Positions 1 through 6,779 of a stretch of DNA of 8,839 nt are shown here, piece after piece (the first letter of the stretch is position 1; each line of letters begins with the position of its first letter). The stretch covers positions 1-8,839 of the forward strand of contig JAUIJO010000138.1 of NCBI GenBank assembly GCA_030431185.1. Direction: 5' to 3'. Position numbers and translations under genes: made by a program. Under the pieces are notes generated by a model. The model did not search any database, was not told the DNA's origin, and saw only the letters and a program-made list of their open reading frames with translations. This DNA is from Gammaproteobacteria bacterium. GTDB lineage: Bacteria > Pseudomonadota > Gammaproteobacteria > Xanthomonadales > Xanthomonadaceae.

Positions 1-1939
1 TGAAGCGCAGTTCCTGGTTGGCCTCGTCGAGCAGCGCCACGACCTCGCCCAGCTCCATGCCCGAGCCGCGCAGGGCACTGGTCAGGGTCAGGCGCGCGGA
101 CGCCGCGCCGATGGCCGAGGCCAGCAGCCGCTCGGTGAACTGCGCCAGCGCCCGGTCCGCGGGCTGCGCGGGCAGCCAGGTCCGGCCCTGCTGCTGGCAG
201 TGGCTTTCGAACGCCCGCCGGGCGTGGCGTTCGCCGACGATGCGCTCGGCCAGCGCCAGCAGTTCCCCGGCGCGGACATTGCCGGCCCATCCGCCCGGCC
301 CCAGCGCGGGCCTCTGCGCGTACGGATCCAGGAAGGTGGTGGCCAGCAGTTGCTCCTGCAGGCGCGGGCGTTGCCGCATTGACATGAACACGAACACGCC
401 CACGTTGAACAGCAACGACCAGAACACGCCGTGGGTCAGCGAATCCCAGCCCTGCAGGCCGAACAGCTGCTGGGGCCGCAGCCAGGCCAGGCCATAGGGG
501 CCGCGTTCGATCCAGTCCCCGGCCCAGGCGTTGCCACCGAACCAGCCGCCGCTGGCGAGCAAGGGCAGCAGCAGGGTGTAGAACCAGACCATGGCGCCGG
601 CCAGCAGGCCGCTGAAGGCGCCCACGCGGCTCGCGCCACGCCAGTAGAGGCCGCCGATCAGCGCCGGGGCGAACTGGGCGACCGCGGCGAAGGCCAGCAG
701 GCCGTGCTGTGCCAGGCCGCCGGCATCACTGCCGTCGCGCAGGAGGTCGCCGCGGTGGTAGGCGTAGGCCAGCATCGCCAGCATGACGATGGTGATCCGT
801 CGCACCCAGAGCACCTGCCGGTCGATCGCGGGCGTCTGGTGCAGGTCGCCGGCGCGCAGCAACAGAGGCATGACCAGGTCGTTGCTGACCATCGTCGCGA
901 GCGCGACGCTGGCGACGATCACCATGCCGGTCGCCGCCGAGAAGCCGCCGACGTACACCACCATCGCCAGCAGGTGCTGGTCGAGGGCCAGCGGCAGCGC
1001 CAGCACGTAGCTGTCGGGCGACACGCCCGTCCCCGACAACACGGCCTGGCCAGCCAGCGTGATCGGCACCACCAGCACGCTGATCAGGGCGAGGTAGCCG
1101 CCGAACATCCAGCGCGCCGTGCGGGCGTCGGCCGGGTTCTGGCACTCGACCACCCCCATGTGGAACTGCCGGGGCAGGCACAGGATCGCGGTGAACGCGA
1201 GCAGGGTCTGGGCGACGAAACCCGTCGGCAGGCCCGGCGCGAACACCACGTCGGCGGCCTGCACCATGCGCTGGCCCAGGTGCCCGCTACCGGGCAGGTG
1301 GGCCAGGGCGAACACGCCGATCGCCACGAAGGCGACCAGCTTGACCACCGACTCCAGGGCCACCGCCAGCACCATGCCGCGGTGGTGCTCGGTCGCGTCG
1401 ATCTGCCGGGTCCCGAACAGGATCGCGAAGGCCGCCAGCAGGATCGCGGTATAGAACGCGGGGTCCGACAGGGGCGGTGCATTGGCCGGCATCCCGGCCA
1501 GCACGTCCACGCTCATGGCCACCGCCTTGAACTGCAGGGCCACGTAGGGCACGGCGGCGACCAGGGCCAGGATCGCCACCAGCGCCGCCAGGCCGGGCGC
1601 ACGGCCATAGCGCGACGACAGGAAGTCCGCGATCGAGACGATGCGATGCTCGCCGGAGATCAGCACCAGGCGCTCGAGGATCCGCCAGCCGAAGAACAGC
1701 AGCAGCAACGGCCCCAGGTAGATCGGGAGGAAGCCCATGCCGGTCCGGGCCGCCGTGCCGACCGCGCCATAGAAGGTCCATGACGAGCAGTAGACCGCCA
1801 GGGCCAGCGAATACACCGCCGGCCGCAGCCAGCGGTAGCGCGTCATCAGGGTGTTGGGGCGGTCGCCCACGTGGGCCACGCCGAACAGCAGCGCGACGTA
1901 GCCCAGCGACACCAGCAGCAGTACCCAACCCGGAATCAA
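1..1939 (-). CDS. Sodium:solute symporter-type membrane sensor histidine kinase (CrbS/MxtR-like), N-terminal part, cut by the left edge
   Basis: The minus strand is open from a TTG at 1939-1937 to the left edge (646 codons, no stop). It begins MIPGWVLLLVSLGYVALLFG (initiator read as Met). About 13 hydrophobic segments fill roughly residues 1-515 in the pattern of the SSS (sodium/proline symporter) fold, including SSWTFYGAVGTAARTG near residue 55 and GFLPIYLGPLLLLFFGW after it. A soluble helical stretch follows, ending in LDEANQELRF, which in this family leads into a PAS domain, then HisKA/HATPase and often a receiver domain; those parts lie outside the window. CrbS/MxtR kinases control acetate metabolism (acs) with a LuxR-type response regulator; CbrA is a less likely alternative. 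The DUF294/exonuclease pair downstream fits an acetate-linked neighbourhood. A plain transporter is unlikely because of the long C-terminal extension. The start is supported by its Shine-Dalgarno sequence and because the first later ATG would lose helix 1. Confidence 0.88.
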   Translation of the reverse strand, partial: MIPGWVLLLVSLGYVALLFGVAHVGDRPNTLMTRYRWLRPAVYSLALAVYCSSWTFYGAVGTAARTGMGFLPIYLGPLLLLFFGWRILERLVLISGEHRIVSIADFLSSRYGRAPGLAALVAILALVAAVPYVALQFKAVAMSVDVLAGMPANAPPLSDPAFYTAILLAAFAILFGTRQIDATEHHRGMVLAVALESVVKLVAFVAIGVFALAHLPGSGHLGQRMVQAADVVFAPGLPTGFVAQTLLAFTAILCLPRQFHMGVVECQNPADARTARWMFGGYLALISVLVVPITLAGQAVLSGTGVSPDSYVLALPLALDQHLLAMVVYVGGFSAATGMVIVASVALATMVSNDLVMPLLLRAGDLHQTPAIDRQVLWVRRITIVMLAMLAYAYHRGDLLRDGSDAGGLAQHGLLAFAAVAQFAPALIGGLYWRGASRVGAFSGLLAGAMVWFYTLLLPLLASGGWFGGNAWAGDWIERGPYGLAWLRPQQLFGLQGWDSLTHGVFWSLLFNVGVFVFMSMRQRPRLQEQLLATTFLDPYAQRPALGPGGWAGNVRAGELLALAERIVGERHARRAFESHCQQQGRTWLPAQPADRALAQFTERLLASAIGAASARLTLTSALRGSGMELGEVVALLDEANQELRF

Positions 1940-1957
1940 AGCCGGCCCCCTCCCCTC
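1937..1957 (-). promoter_or_regulatory. Strong Shine-Dalgarno sequence that fixes a TTG start
   Basis: Read on the minus strand, a purine run GAGGGGAGGGGG (1957-1946) is followed by CCGGCT and then TTG. The GGAGG core is about nine bases from the start codon. No in-frame ATG or GTG is nearby that would keep the first membrane helix, so a TTG start is the best reading. Confidence 0.6.
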
Positions 1958-2114
1958 GCGAAGGCCACGAGTGTAGACCGCCGTCGGCCCGCCGCGGCCG
2001 TCGCGCGCCTGGCGTGGGCACCGGAAACGCGGGTCACGGGCTCCCGGCGCCGGCCGGGCGGCCCACGCCAAATGGCACATGACACGGACAGGCAATTTCG
2101 CGCGGCATCCTCGC

Positions 2115-2139
2115 AAACCCCTGTTCAGGAAGGGTTTTT
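2115..2139 (+). terminator. Terminator-like hairpin with T tail ahead of the protease promoter
   Basis: AAACCC (2115-2120) pairs with GGGTTT (2132-2137) around an 11-base loop that can itself form CTG/CAG (2121-2123 with 2126-2128). Two further T residues follow, so the 3' arm ends in five T. The stem is short and half A-T, so it is a weak intrinsic terminator at best. It could insulate the protease promoter from upstream plus-strand transcription. Confidence 0.35.
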
Positions 2140-2155
2140 AGTGATGAGACTCACG
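2140..2155. promoter_or_regulatory. CRP/Clp-type operator upstream of the subtilisin gene
   Basis: AGTGA-TGAGAC-TCACG has a perfect GTGA-N6-TCAC core and matches 8 of 10 positions of the CRP consensus TGTGA-N6-TCACA, with A/T-rich flanks (TTTTT before, AAATGA after). In Xanthomonadaceae the CRP-like protein Clp binds this consensus and activates genes for extracellular enzymes. A poor -10 candidate, TAGAAG, lies at 2171-2176. The distance from the operator centre to it (23.5 bp) is shorter than a standard class II arrangement, so the transcription start remains uncertain. Confidence 0.5.
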
Positions 2156-2217
2156 AAATGAGCTCGATTTTAGAAGTTTTTGAGGAAAACAAAGAGGTCT
2201 CCGGGCCCTCACCCGGC

Positions 2218-2229
2218 GTACACCTGTAC
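2218..2229. promoter_or_regulatory. Small palindrome GTACA-CC-TGTAC
   Basis: Perfect 5-bp arms separated by two bases, lying between two CCCGG direct repeats (2212-2216 and 2229-2233). Just upstream, CCGGG (2201-2205) can pair with CCCGG (2212-2216). The layout is operator-like and lies downstream of the probable promoter. I do not recognise a regulator for it; it could equally be part of leader RNA folding. Confidence 0.3.
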
Positions 2230-2251
2230 CCGGCTCGTCGACACAGGGAAT

Positions 2252-2273
2252 GGCCTGACCCATGCATCAGGCC
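2252..2273 (+). repeat. Inverted repeat in the protease leader
   Basis: GGCCTGA (2252-2258) pairs with TCAGGCC (2267-2273) around an 8-base loop. An outer ACAC (2241-2244) can pair with GTGT (2276-2279), making a longer interrupted stem. It probably folds in the leader mRNA; no T run follows. Confidence 0.35.
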
Positions 2274-2303
2274 TCGTGTTGCGAATCACCAACCACTGTC
2301 ATG

Positions 2304-2411
2304 GACGTGGTGGCCAGGGACGCTTCGGGAATGGATCTCCGACCGCAGGTGGCGGCAGGATCGCCGCCACCTGCGGTCATCTTCATGCTGAAAGACGTGG
2401 TGGCAGGACGC
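2304..2411 (+). repeat. Imperfect direct repeats flanking a perfect 16-bp hairpin
   Basis: A 20-base copy at 2304-2323 (GACGTGGTGGC, CAGGG, ACGC) recurs as an 18-base copy at 2394-2411 (GACGTGGTGGC, AGG, ACGC), each a short distance after a TCATG. Between them lies the hairpin at 2341-2378. The symmetric arrangement resembles a small repeat element or a miniature element inserted into the leader. Only one copy lies in this window, so its origin cannot be judged here. Confidence 0.4.
2341..2378. repeat. Perfect 16-bp inverted repeat (strong stem-loop)
   Basis: GACCGCAGGTGGCGGC (2341-2356) is the exact reverse complement of GCCGCCACCTGCGGTC (2363-2378), with a six-base loop AGGATC. The stem is mostly G-C and would be very stable in RNA. 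No T run follows on either strand, so it is not a standard intrinsic terminator. It sits about 137 bases upstream of the protease start codon, in the presumed 5' leader. Confidence 0.75.
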
Positions 2412-2515
2412 CGGCCAGGGGGAGTGGCATCGCCGTTGTCGTAGCGCCATCGATCGATCCGGTTCCAGTTTTCGTCCGGCGCCGCTTGCGCCCCGGACCA
2501 CCATCGGGGAAACAG

Positions 2516-4618
2516 ATGCAGACACGTTCGAACCGCGGCATGCGCTTGCATGCCCTCGCCGCCGCGACCGCGGCCGTCATGACCGGCCTGGTCGCCGTAC
2601 CCGCGCTCGCCGCCGGCGACGGCATGGTCAACCTGTCCAGCCTGCAGGCGGGCGAGACCCATGACCGCTTCATCATCAAGTACAAGGAAGGCAGCGCGCA
2701 GCGGGCCTCCGCCAGCGCCATGGGCCGCTCGCTCGAACGTGCGGCCAACGCCACCCTGCATGGCCGGGGCCTGGGCCTGACCCGCCTGCGCCACATGGCC
2801 ACCGGTGCCGACGTGCTGCGCACGCAGAAGCGCCTGAACCGCCAGGACGCCGCCGACCTCATGCAGCGCCTGGCCGCCGACCCGGACGTCGAGTACGTCG
2901 AGGTCGACCAGCTGATGCACCCGACGGCGACCCCGAACGACACCTACTACGCCAGCTACCAGTGGCACTATTTCGAGGCCGCCGGCGGCATCAAGGCCGA
3001 CCAGGCCTGGGAACTGAGCGACGGCGACGGCGTGGTGGTGGCGGTGATCGACACCGGCATCACCAACCACAGCGACCTCAACGCCAACGTGTTGCCGGGC
3101 TACGACTTCATCAGCGACACCAGCATCTCCGGCGACGGCAACGGGCGCGACAGCGACCCCAGCGACCCGGGCGACTTCGAGGGCGGCAACAGCTCCAGCT
3201 GGCACGGCACCCACGTCGCCGGCACGATCGCCGCGGTCACGAACAACAACAAGGGCGTGGCGGGCGTCGCCCATGGCGCCAAGATCGTTCCGGTACGCGT
3301 GCTCGGCACCGGTGGCGGCTACCTGTCCGACATCGCCGACGGCATCGTCTGGGCGTCGGGCGGCAGCGTCAGCGGGGTGCCGGCCAACGCCAACCCGGCC
3401 GAGGTCATCAACATGAGCCTGGGCGGGTCGGGCGCCTGCTCGGCGACCTACCAGAACGCCATCAACGGCGCCGTCAGCCGCGGCACCACGGTGGTCGTCG
3501 CCGCCGGCAACGACAACGCCAATGTCAGCGGGTACAACCCCGGCAACTGCAACAACGTCGTCAGCGTGGCGTCCACCACCCGCACCGGCGCGCGTTCGAG
3601 TTTCTCGAACTACGGCAGCCTGATCGACGTGGCCGCGCCCGGCAGCGACATCGCCTCGACCGTCAATGCCGGCAGCACCACGCCGGGCGCCGAGAGCTAC
3701 GCGTTGATGTCGGGCACCTCGATGGCCTCCCCGCACGTGGCCGGCGTCGTCGCCCTGATGCAATCGGCGGCGGGGGGCTCGCTGTCGCCGGCACAGGTGG
3801 AGACGATCCTCAAGAACACCCTGCGCGCCTTCCCGGGCAGCACGGACCGCGACATCGGCGATGGCATCGTCGATGCCCTGGCTGCCGTGCAGGCGGCCGG
3901 CGGCGGCACGCCCGACCCGGACCCGGATCCCGATCCGACCCCGGGCAACGCGCTGCAGAACGGCGTGCCCAGGACCGGCCTCGGCGCGAGCACCGGCAAC
4001 GACCTGGGCTTCACCCTGCAGGTCCCCGCCGGCGCGTCCAACCTGAGCTTCGCCCTCTCGGGCGGCAGTGGCGACGCCGACCTGTACGTCAAGCGCGGCA
4101 GCGCCCCGACCGACAGCAGCTACGACTGCCGTCCGTACAAGAGCGGCAACGCCGAGACCTGCAGCTTCGCCAGCCCGCAGGCCGGCACCTACTACGTGCG
4201 GGTGAAGGCCTACTCGACCTTCTCGGGCGCCAGCCTGGTGGCCAATTACAGCGCCGGCGGTGGCGGTGGCAACACCCCGCAGACCTACAGCAACACGGCC
4301 GACTACACGATCAACGACAACGCCACGGTCGAGAGCCCGATCAGCGTGTCGGGTCGCAGCGGCAACGCGCCGGCCAGCACCCGCGTGGACCTCGACATCC
4401 GCCACACCTACAAGGGCGACCTGAAGGTCGACCTGGTGGCCCCGGATGGGAGCACCTACAACATCCACAACCGCAGCGGCGGCAGCGCGGACAACGTGAT
4501 CGGCTACGTCAACCTGAATCTCTCCAGCGAAGCCATCAACGGCACCTGGAAGCTGCGCGTCAACGACAACTACACCAACGATACCGGCTACATCAACAGC
4601 TGGAGCATCACGTTCTAG
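2516..4618 (+). CDS. Secreted subtilisin-family (S8) serine protease with PPC and P domains
   Basis: A 700-residue exported endopeptidase. The chosen ATG follows GGGGAAA and gives a classic signal peptide: basic start (RSNRGMR), hydrophobic core, and an ALA-type cleavage site near residue 33. An ATG eight codons later would also work. An I9-like propeptide spans about residues 45-135 (HDRFIIKYKEG to VEYVEVDQ). The S8 domain carries the triad Asp179 (VIDTGI), His230 (HGTHVAGT) and Ser402 (GTSMASPHVAG), with oxyanion Asn332 (AAGNDN). An Asp-Pro repeat linker at about 465-477 joins a PPC (bacterial pre-peptidase C-terminal) domain at about 478-580, with cysteines in YDC and ETC. A Gly-rich linker then leads to a P (proprotein convertase) domain at about 590-700, ending INSWSITF. 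The C-terminal domains in this family are often trimmed after export. It probably acts outside the cell on protein substrates; the exact specificity cannot be read from the sequence. It appears monocistronic and is preceded by a Clp-like operator. Confidence 0.95.
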   Translation: MQTRSNRGMRLHALAAATAAVMTGLVAVPALAAGDGMVNLSSLQAGETHDRFIIKYKEGSAQRASASAMGRSLERAANATLHGRGLGLTRLRHMATGADVLRTQKRLNRQDAADLMQRLAADPDVEYVEVDQLMHPTATPNDTYYASYQWHYFEAAGGIKADQAWELSDGDGVVVAVIDTGITNHSDLNANVLPGYDFISDTSISGDGNGRDSDPSDPGDFEGGNSSSWHGTHVAGTIAAVTNNNKGVAGVAHGAKIVPVRVLGTGGGYLSDIADGIVWASGGSVSGVPANANPAEVINMSLGGSGACSATYQNAINGAVSRGTTVVVAAGNDNANVSGYNPGNCNNVVSVASTTRTGARSSFSNYGSLIDVAAPGSDIASTVNAGSTTPGAESYALMSGTSMASPHVAGVVALMQSAAGGSLSPAQVETILKNTLRAFPGSTDRDIGDGIVDALAAVQAAGGGTPDPDPDPDPTPGNALQNGVPRTGLGASTGNDLGFTLQVPAGASNLSFALSGGSGDADLYVKRGSAPTDSSYDCRPYKSGNAETCSFASPQAGTYYVRVKAYSTFSGASLVANYSAGGGGGNTPQTYSNTADYTINDNATVESPISVSGRSGNAPASTRVDLDIRHTYKGDLKVDLVAPDGSTYNIHNRSGGSADNVIGYVNLNLSSEAINGTWKLRVNDNYTNDTGYINSWSITF

Positions 4619-4622
4619 AGGC

Positions 4623-4642
4623 CCTCCGGTCCCATCCGGAGG
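4623..4642 (+). terminator. Stem-loop directly after the protease stop codon
   Basis: CCTCCGG (4623-4629) pairs with CCGGAGG (4636-4642) around TCCCAT, beginning five bases after the TAG. The flanking GG/CC extends the stem with one mismatch. There is no T run, so it may protect the 3' end or aid termination rather than act as a full intrinsic terminator. Confidence 0.45.
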
Positions 4643-4697
4643 TCCCGCGCCACGGAAGGCGCACTCCCGGGCCCGGCATCGGATGCCAGGTCCAGGC

Positions 4698-4744
4698 GCG
4701 CAGGGCCGGATTCGACCCTGCGACGTCCCGATCTTCCAGGGCGG
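4698..4744 (-). other. Degenerate tRNA-like sequence (3' part only)
   Basis: Read on the minus strand, GGCACCGCC leads into a seven-base loop CTGGAAG (4739-4733) with T at position 33, a GGA triplet in the anticodon place and a purine after it. The anticodon stem has only three of five pairs (the outer three). After GACGTC comes a T-arm-like GCAGG-GTCGAAT-CCGGC (4721-4705) with four of five pairs, the loop differing from TTCGAAT at its first base. No matching 5' acceptor strand or proper D arm is visible, so it is not a functional tRNA gene. The same bases can also form a simple hairpin, CGCAGGG (4722-4716) with CCCTGCG (4705-4699). It may be a decayed tRNA fragment or a coincidence. Confidence 0.3.
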
Positions 4745-4829
4745 TGCCATGCCGGCCTCCCATGGAAGCTCGAAAATCGCTCTCCAAGCAGCAGTCACGC
4801 ATTTTCCCGGGCCTGGACCTGCCCGGTTG

Positions 4830-4847
4830 ACCGGTCCACCGGTTTTT
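4830..4847 (+). terminator. Short hairpin followed by five T
   Basis: ACCGG (4830-4834) pairs with CCGGT (4839-4843) around TCCA; the terminal T at 4843 begins a TTTTT run to 4847. An upstream stem, CCGGGC (4807-4812) with GCCCGG (4821-4826), lies close by. It is the only hairpin in this gap with the T tail of an intrinsic terminator, so it is the best candidate for the end of the protease transcript despite the short stem. Confidence 0.4.
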
Positions 4848-4848
4848 G

Positions 4849-4874
4849 GACGCCCCGGCCCCTGCCGGGGCGTC
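4849..4874. repeat. Perfect 11-bp inverted repeat with a four-base loop
   Basis: GACGCCCCGGC (4849-4859) is the exact reverse complement of GCCGGGGCGTC (4864-4874), separated by CCCT. It is a very stable hairpin lying right after the T run at 4843-4847. It lacks a following T run on the plus strand. It may work with the previous hairpin as a transcription stop, or fold in the leader of the DUF294 operon. Confidence 0.65.
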
Positions 4875-4937
4875 GTTGCATCCAGTGCCCCGAAAGTCGG
4901 GCATGCGGTTCCGGCGCCCCCGTGGCAGGCTGCACGC

Positions 4938-6779
4938 ATGGACAGCGTCCCCGGCCTCGACCTGAGCCACCCACCGTTCGACCTGCTCGATGCCGCCCAG
5001 CAGTCCCGGCTGCAGGCATCGGTGGACATGGGCTTCCATCCCGCGGGCAGCACGATCCTGGCGGCCGGTGCCGCATCCGACCATGTCCACGTGATCCTGA
5101 AAGGGGTGGTGCGGGCCTGGGACGATCGCGGCGGGGACGCCCGCGTGTTCGCCGACTACGGGCCCGGCGACCTGTTCGGGGCGTGGGCCGTGATCGCGGG
5201 GCGCGCGCGCCACCGCTACGATGCCCGCGAGGACGTGCTCGACTTCCTGTTGCCGGCGCCGGTGTTCCGGGAGTTGCTGGCTGACAGCCCGGCATTCGCG
5301 GCCTTCTTCCATGAAGGCCTGTCGCTCAAGCGCCGCCTGGCGGCGAACGACCAGCAACCGTCCGAACTGTCGAGGCTGATGCTGACGCGGGTACGCGACG
5401 CGCAACTCGCGCCGGCCATTCGCGTCGCCGCAGGCACGCCGATCCACGTGGCCGCGGCGCGCATGCGCGAGGCGCGGGTGGATTGCCTGCTCGTCGAAGC
5501 CGATGCCGATTCCGATGCCGGGCGCTCGCCGGGCGTCGGCATCGTGACGCGTACCGACCTCCTCGACGCACTGGCCCTGGACGCGCGACCGCGCGACGCC
5601 CCGGTCGGCCCGCTCGCGCGCCACCCGGTGGTCGGCGTCCGGGCCAACGACGTGCTCTTCCAGGCGCTGGTGACGATGACCGAGCACCACATCGAACGGG
5701 TGCTCGTGGACGACGACACGCAAGGCATGCTGGGCACACTGGGCATGGCCGAGGTGCTGGCGCACTACGCCAGCCACTCCCACCTGATCAGCCTCCGCCT
5801 GGAGCGCGCCGGGTCCCTGCAGGAGGTCGCGGCGGCCGCGCGAGAGATGACCGCCCTGGTGCGCCAACTGCATGCCCAGGGCGCGCGCATGAGCTACCTG
5901 ATGGAACTGGTCGCGGCACTCAACGGTCGCATCCTCGGCCATGTATTCGATGCCGTGGTGCCGCCCGGGCTGCGCGATCGCATCTGCCTGCTGGCCCTGG
6001 GCAGCGAGGGTCGGCGCGAGCAGATCCTCAAGACCGACCAGGACAATGCGCTGGTGCTCGCCGAGGGTCTCGAATGGGACGGCCTCGCCGCCGCGATGGA
6101 GCGCTTCGGCGACGCATTGGCCGACATCGGCTATCCGCCCTGCCCCGGCAGCGTGATGGTGCGCAACCCGAAGTGGCGCCTGTCGGCCAGCGCCTGGCGC
6201 GAGCGCATCGCCCGCTGGCAGCGCGAGCGCGATCCGGAGAGCGCGATGGACTTGTCGATCGCGATGGATGCACGTCCGGTCGCCGGCAACCCGGCCTTGT
6301 TCGAGCCGGTGGCCGGTGCCCTGCGGGCTTTGGGACGCGATGACCTCCTGCTCCGCGAGCTGGCCCGCGCCACCCTGGCGTTCTCGACGCCGTTGACCCT
6401 GTTCGGCCGCATGCGCGACCCGGCCGAGGGCATCGACCTGAAGAAGGGGGGCATCTTTCCCCTGGTGCATGGCATCCGCGTGCTGGCCTTGCGCCACGGG
6501 ATCGCGCGCCACAACAGCTTCGACCGCTGCGCCGCGCTCCTGCAGGCCGGGGTGCTGTCGCCCGAGCTGGGCCGCGACGTGCCGCAGGCGCTGGCGGTGA
6601 TGATGCGCATGCGCCTGGGCGCCCAGCTGCAGGCGCTGGCGGAGGGCGGGCGCGCGGACAACCGGGTCGACCCTGCGTCGCTGCGGCGCCTCGACCGCGA
6701 ATTGCTGCGCGATGCCTTGCGCGTGGTGAACGCGTTCAAGGACCACCTGCGCGACACCTTCCAGCTGCGTGCCGGCTGA
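4938..6779 (+). CDS. cNMP-binding / CBS / DUF294 nucleotidyltransferase-like signalling protein
   Basis: 613 residues. A cyclic-nucleotide-binding-like domain fills about residues 15-130 (AGSTILAAGAASDHVHVILKG, GPGDLFGAWAVIAG). A pair of CBS domains follows at about 159-278 (AGTPIHVAAARMREARVDCL, GIVTRTDLL, MTEHHIERVLV). Next come the DUF294 nucleotidyltransferase fold, with signature GSEGRREQILKTDQDNALV (Gly355-Ser356, then Asp367 and Asp369 as the likely metal ligands), and a helical DUF294 C-terminal domain. The protein is cytosolic, with no signal peptide or membrane segment. Relatives resemble GlnD-type transferases and probably sense adenine nucleotides through the CBS pair, but the reaction is not established. 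It is co-transcribed with the exonuclease gene, whose ATG overlaps its TGA. In proteobacteria such pairs often sit beside actP/acs, suggesting an acetate or energy-status role. The ATG used gives a compact family-length protein. Confidence 0.92.
   Translation: MDSVPGLDLSHPPFDLLDAAQQSRLQASVDMGFHPAGSTILAAGAASDHVHVILKGVVRAWDDRGGDARVFADYGPGDLFGAWAVIAGRARHRYDAREDVLDFLLPAPVFRELLADSPAFAAFFHEGLSLKRRLAANDQQPSELSRLMLTRVRDAQLAPAIRVAAGTPIHVAAARMREARVDCLLVEADADSDAGRSPGVGIVTRTDLLDALALDARPRDAPVGPLARHPVVGVRANDVLFQALVTMTEHHIERVLVDDDTQGMLGTLGMAEVLAHYASHSHLISLRLERAGSLQEVAAAAREMTALVRQLHAQGARMSYLMELVAALNGRILGHVFDAVVPPGLRDRICLLALGSEGRREQILKTDQDNALVLAEGLEWDGLAAAMERFGDALADIGYPPCPGSVMVRNPKWRLSASAWRERIARWQRERDPESAMDLSIAMDARPVAGNPALFEPVAGALRALGRDDLLLRELARATLAFSTPLTLFGRMRDPAEGIDLKKGGIFPLVHGIRVLALRHGIARHNSFDRCAALLQAGVLSPELGRDVPQALAVMMRMRLGAQLQALAEGGRADNRVDPASLRRLDRELLRDALRVVNAFKDHLRDTFQLRAG

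Larger units (their letters stand above)
1940..2515. other. Divergent intergenic regulatory region
   Basis: This 576-base gap separates the minus-strand sensor kinase from the plus-strand subtilisin gene. I see no convincing gene in it. Reading frames that cross it have no good ribosome binding site and have arginine/proline-rich translations typical of GC-rich shadow frames. The stretch at about 2090-2200 is much richer in A and T than the rest of the window and holds the likely promoter elements. From about 2200 to 2515 the sequence is GC-rich again and full of inverted repeats, consistent with a long structured 5' leader of the protease mRNA. On the minus strand, TACACT at 1975-1970 could be a -10 element for the kinase gene, but I see no matching -35, so it is not listed separately. 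Confidence 0.6.
4619..4937. other. Intergenic region with hairpins and a tRNA-like remnant
   Basis: This 319-base gap between the protease and the DUF294 gene has no credible coding sequence. An upstream in-frame ATG for the DUF294 gene exists at 4683, but the intervening translation is low-complexity and lies in clear hairpin DNA, so the later start is preferred. It contains two or three stem-loops that may end protease transcription and a minus-strand tRNA-like sequence, listed separately. It must also hold the promoter of the DUF294 operon. TTGCAT at 4876-4881 is a possible -35, but I see no good -10. Confidence 0.5.

Noticed and set aside
431..1783. A long plus-strand open frame of about 450 residues opposite the sensor kinase
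   Set aside because: Its translation is Gln/His/Arg/Gly-rich low-complexity sequence, and the minus strand encodes a clear SSS membrane protein over the same bases. It is an antisense shadow of a GC-rich gene.
2158..2391. A 77-codon plus-strand frame starting MSSILEVFEENKEVS
   Set aside because: The first 15 residues look protein-like, but there is no clear Shine-Dalgarno sequence. The rest is Arg/Pro/His-rich and runs through the perfect hairpin at 2341-2378, so it is more likely leader sequence.
2180..2515. An upstream in-frame ATG that would extend the subtilisin by 112 residues
   Set aside because: The extension would bury the signal peptide, crosses the strong hairpin and lacks a good ribosome binding site. 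The ATG at 2516 gives an ordinary exported protein.
4698..4744. Calling a functional tRNA gene on the minus strand
   Set aside because: No acceptor stem or D arm can be built, and the anticodon stem has two mismatches, so it is reported only as a remnant-like sequence.
2962..4830. A plus-strand frame of about 620 residues inside the protease gene
   Set aside because: It is the Arg/Gln-rich +1 shadow of the protease reading frame, with no domain and no ribosome binding site.
4683..4937. An upstream in-frame ATG that would extend the DUF294 protein by 85 residues
   Set aside because: The added residues are Gly/Pro-rich low-complexity sequence translated from terminator-like hairpins. The ATG at 4938 matches the expected start of the cNMP-binding domain.
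2267..5053. A 928-residue minus-strand open frame across the protease gene
   Set aside because: The translation is an Ala/Val/Gly/Arg repeat-like sequence without recognisable domains, while the plus strand encodes a full S8 protease with triad and signal peptide.
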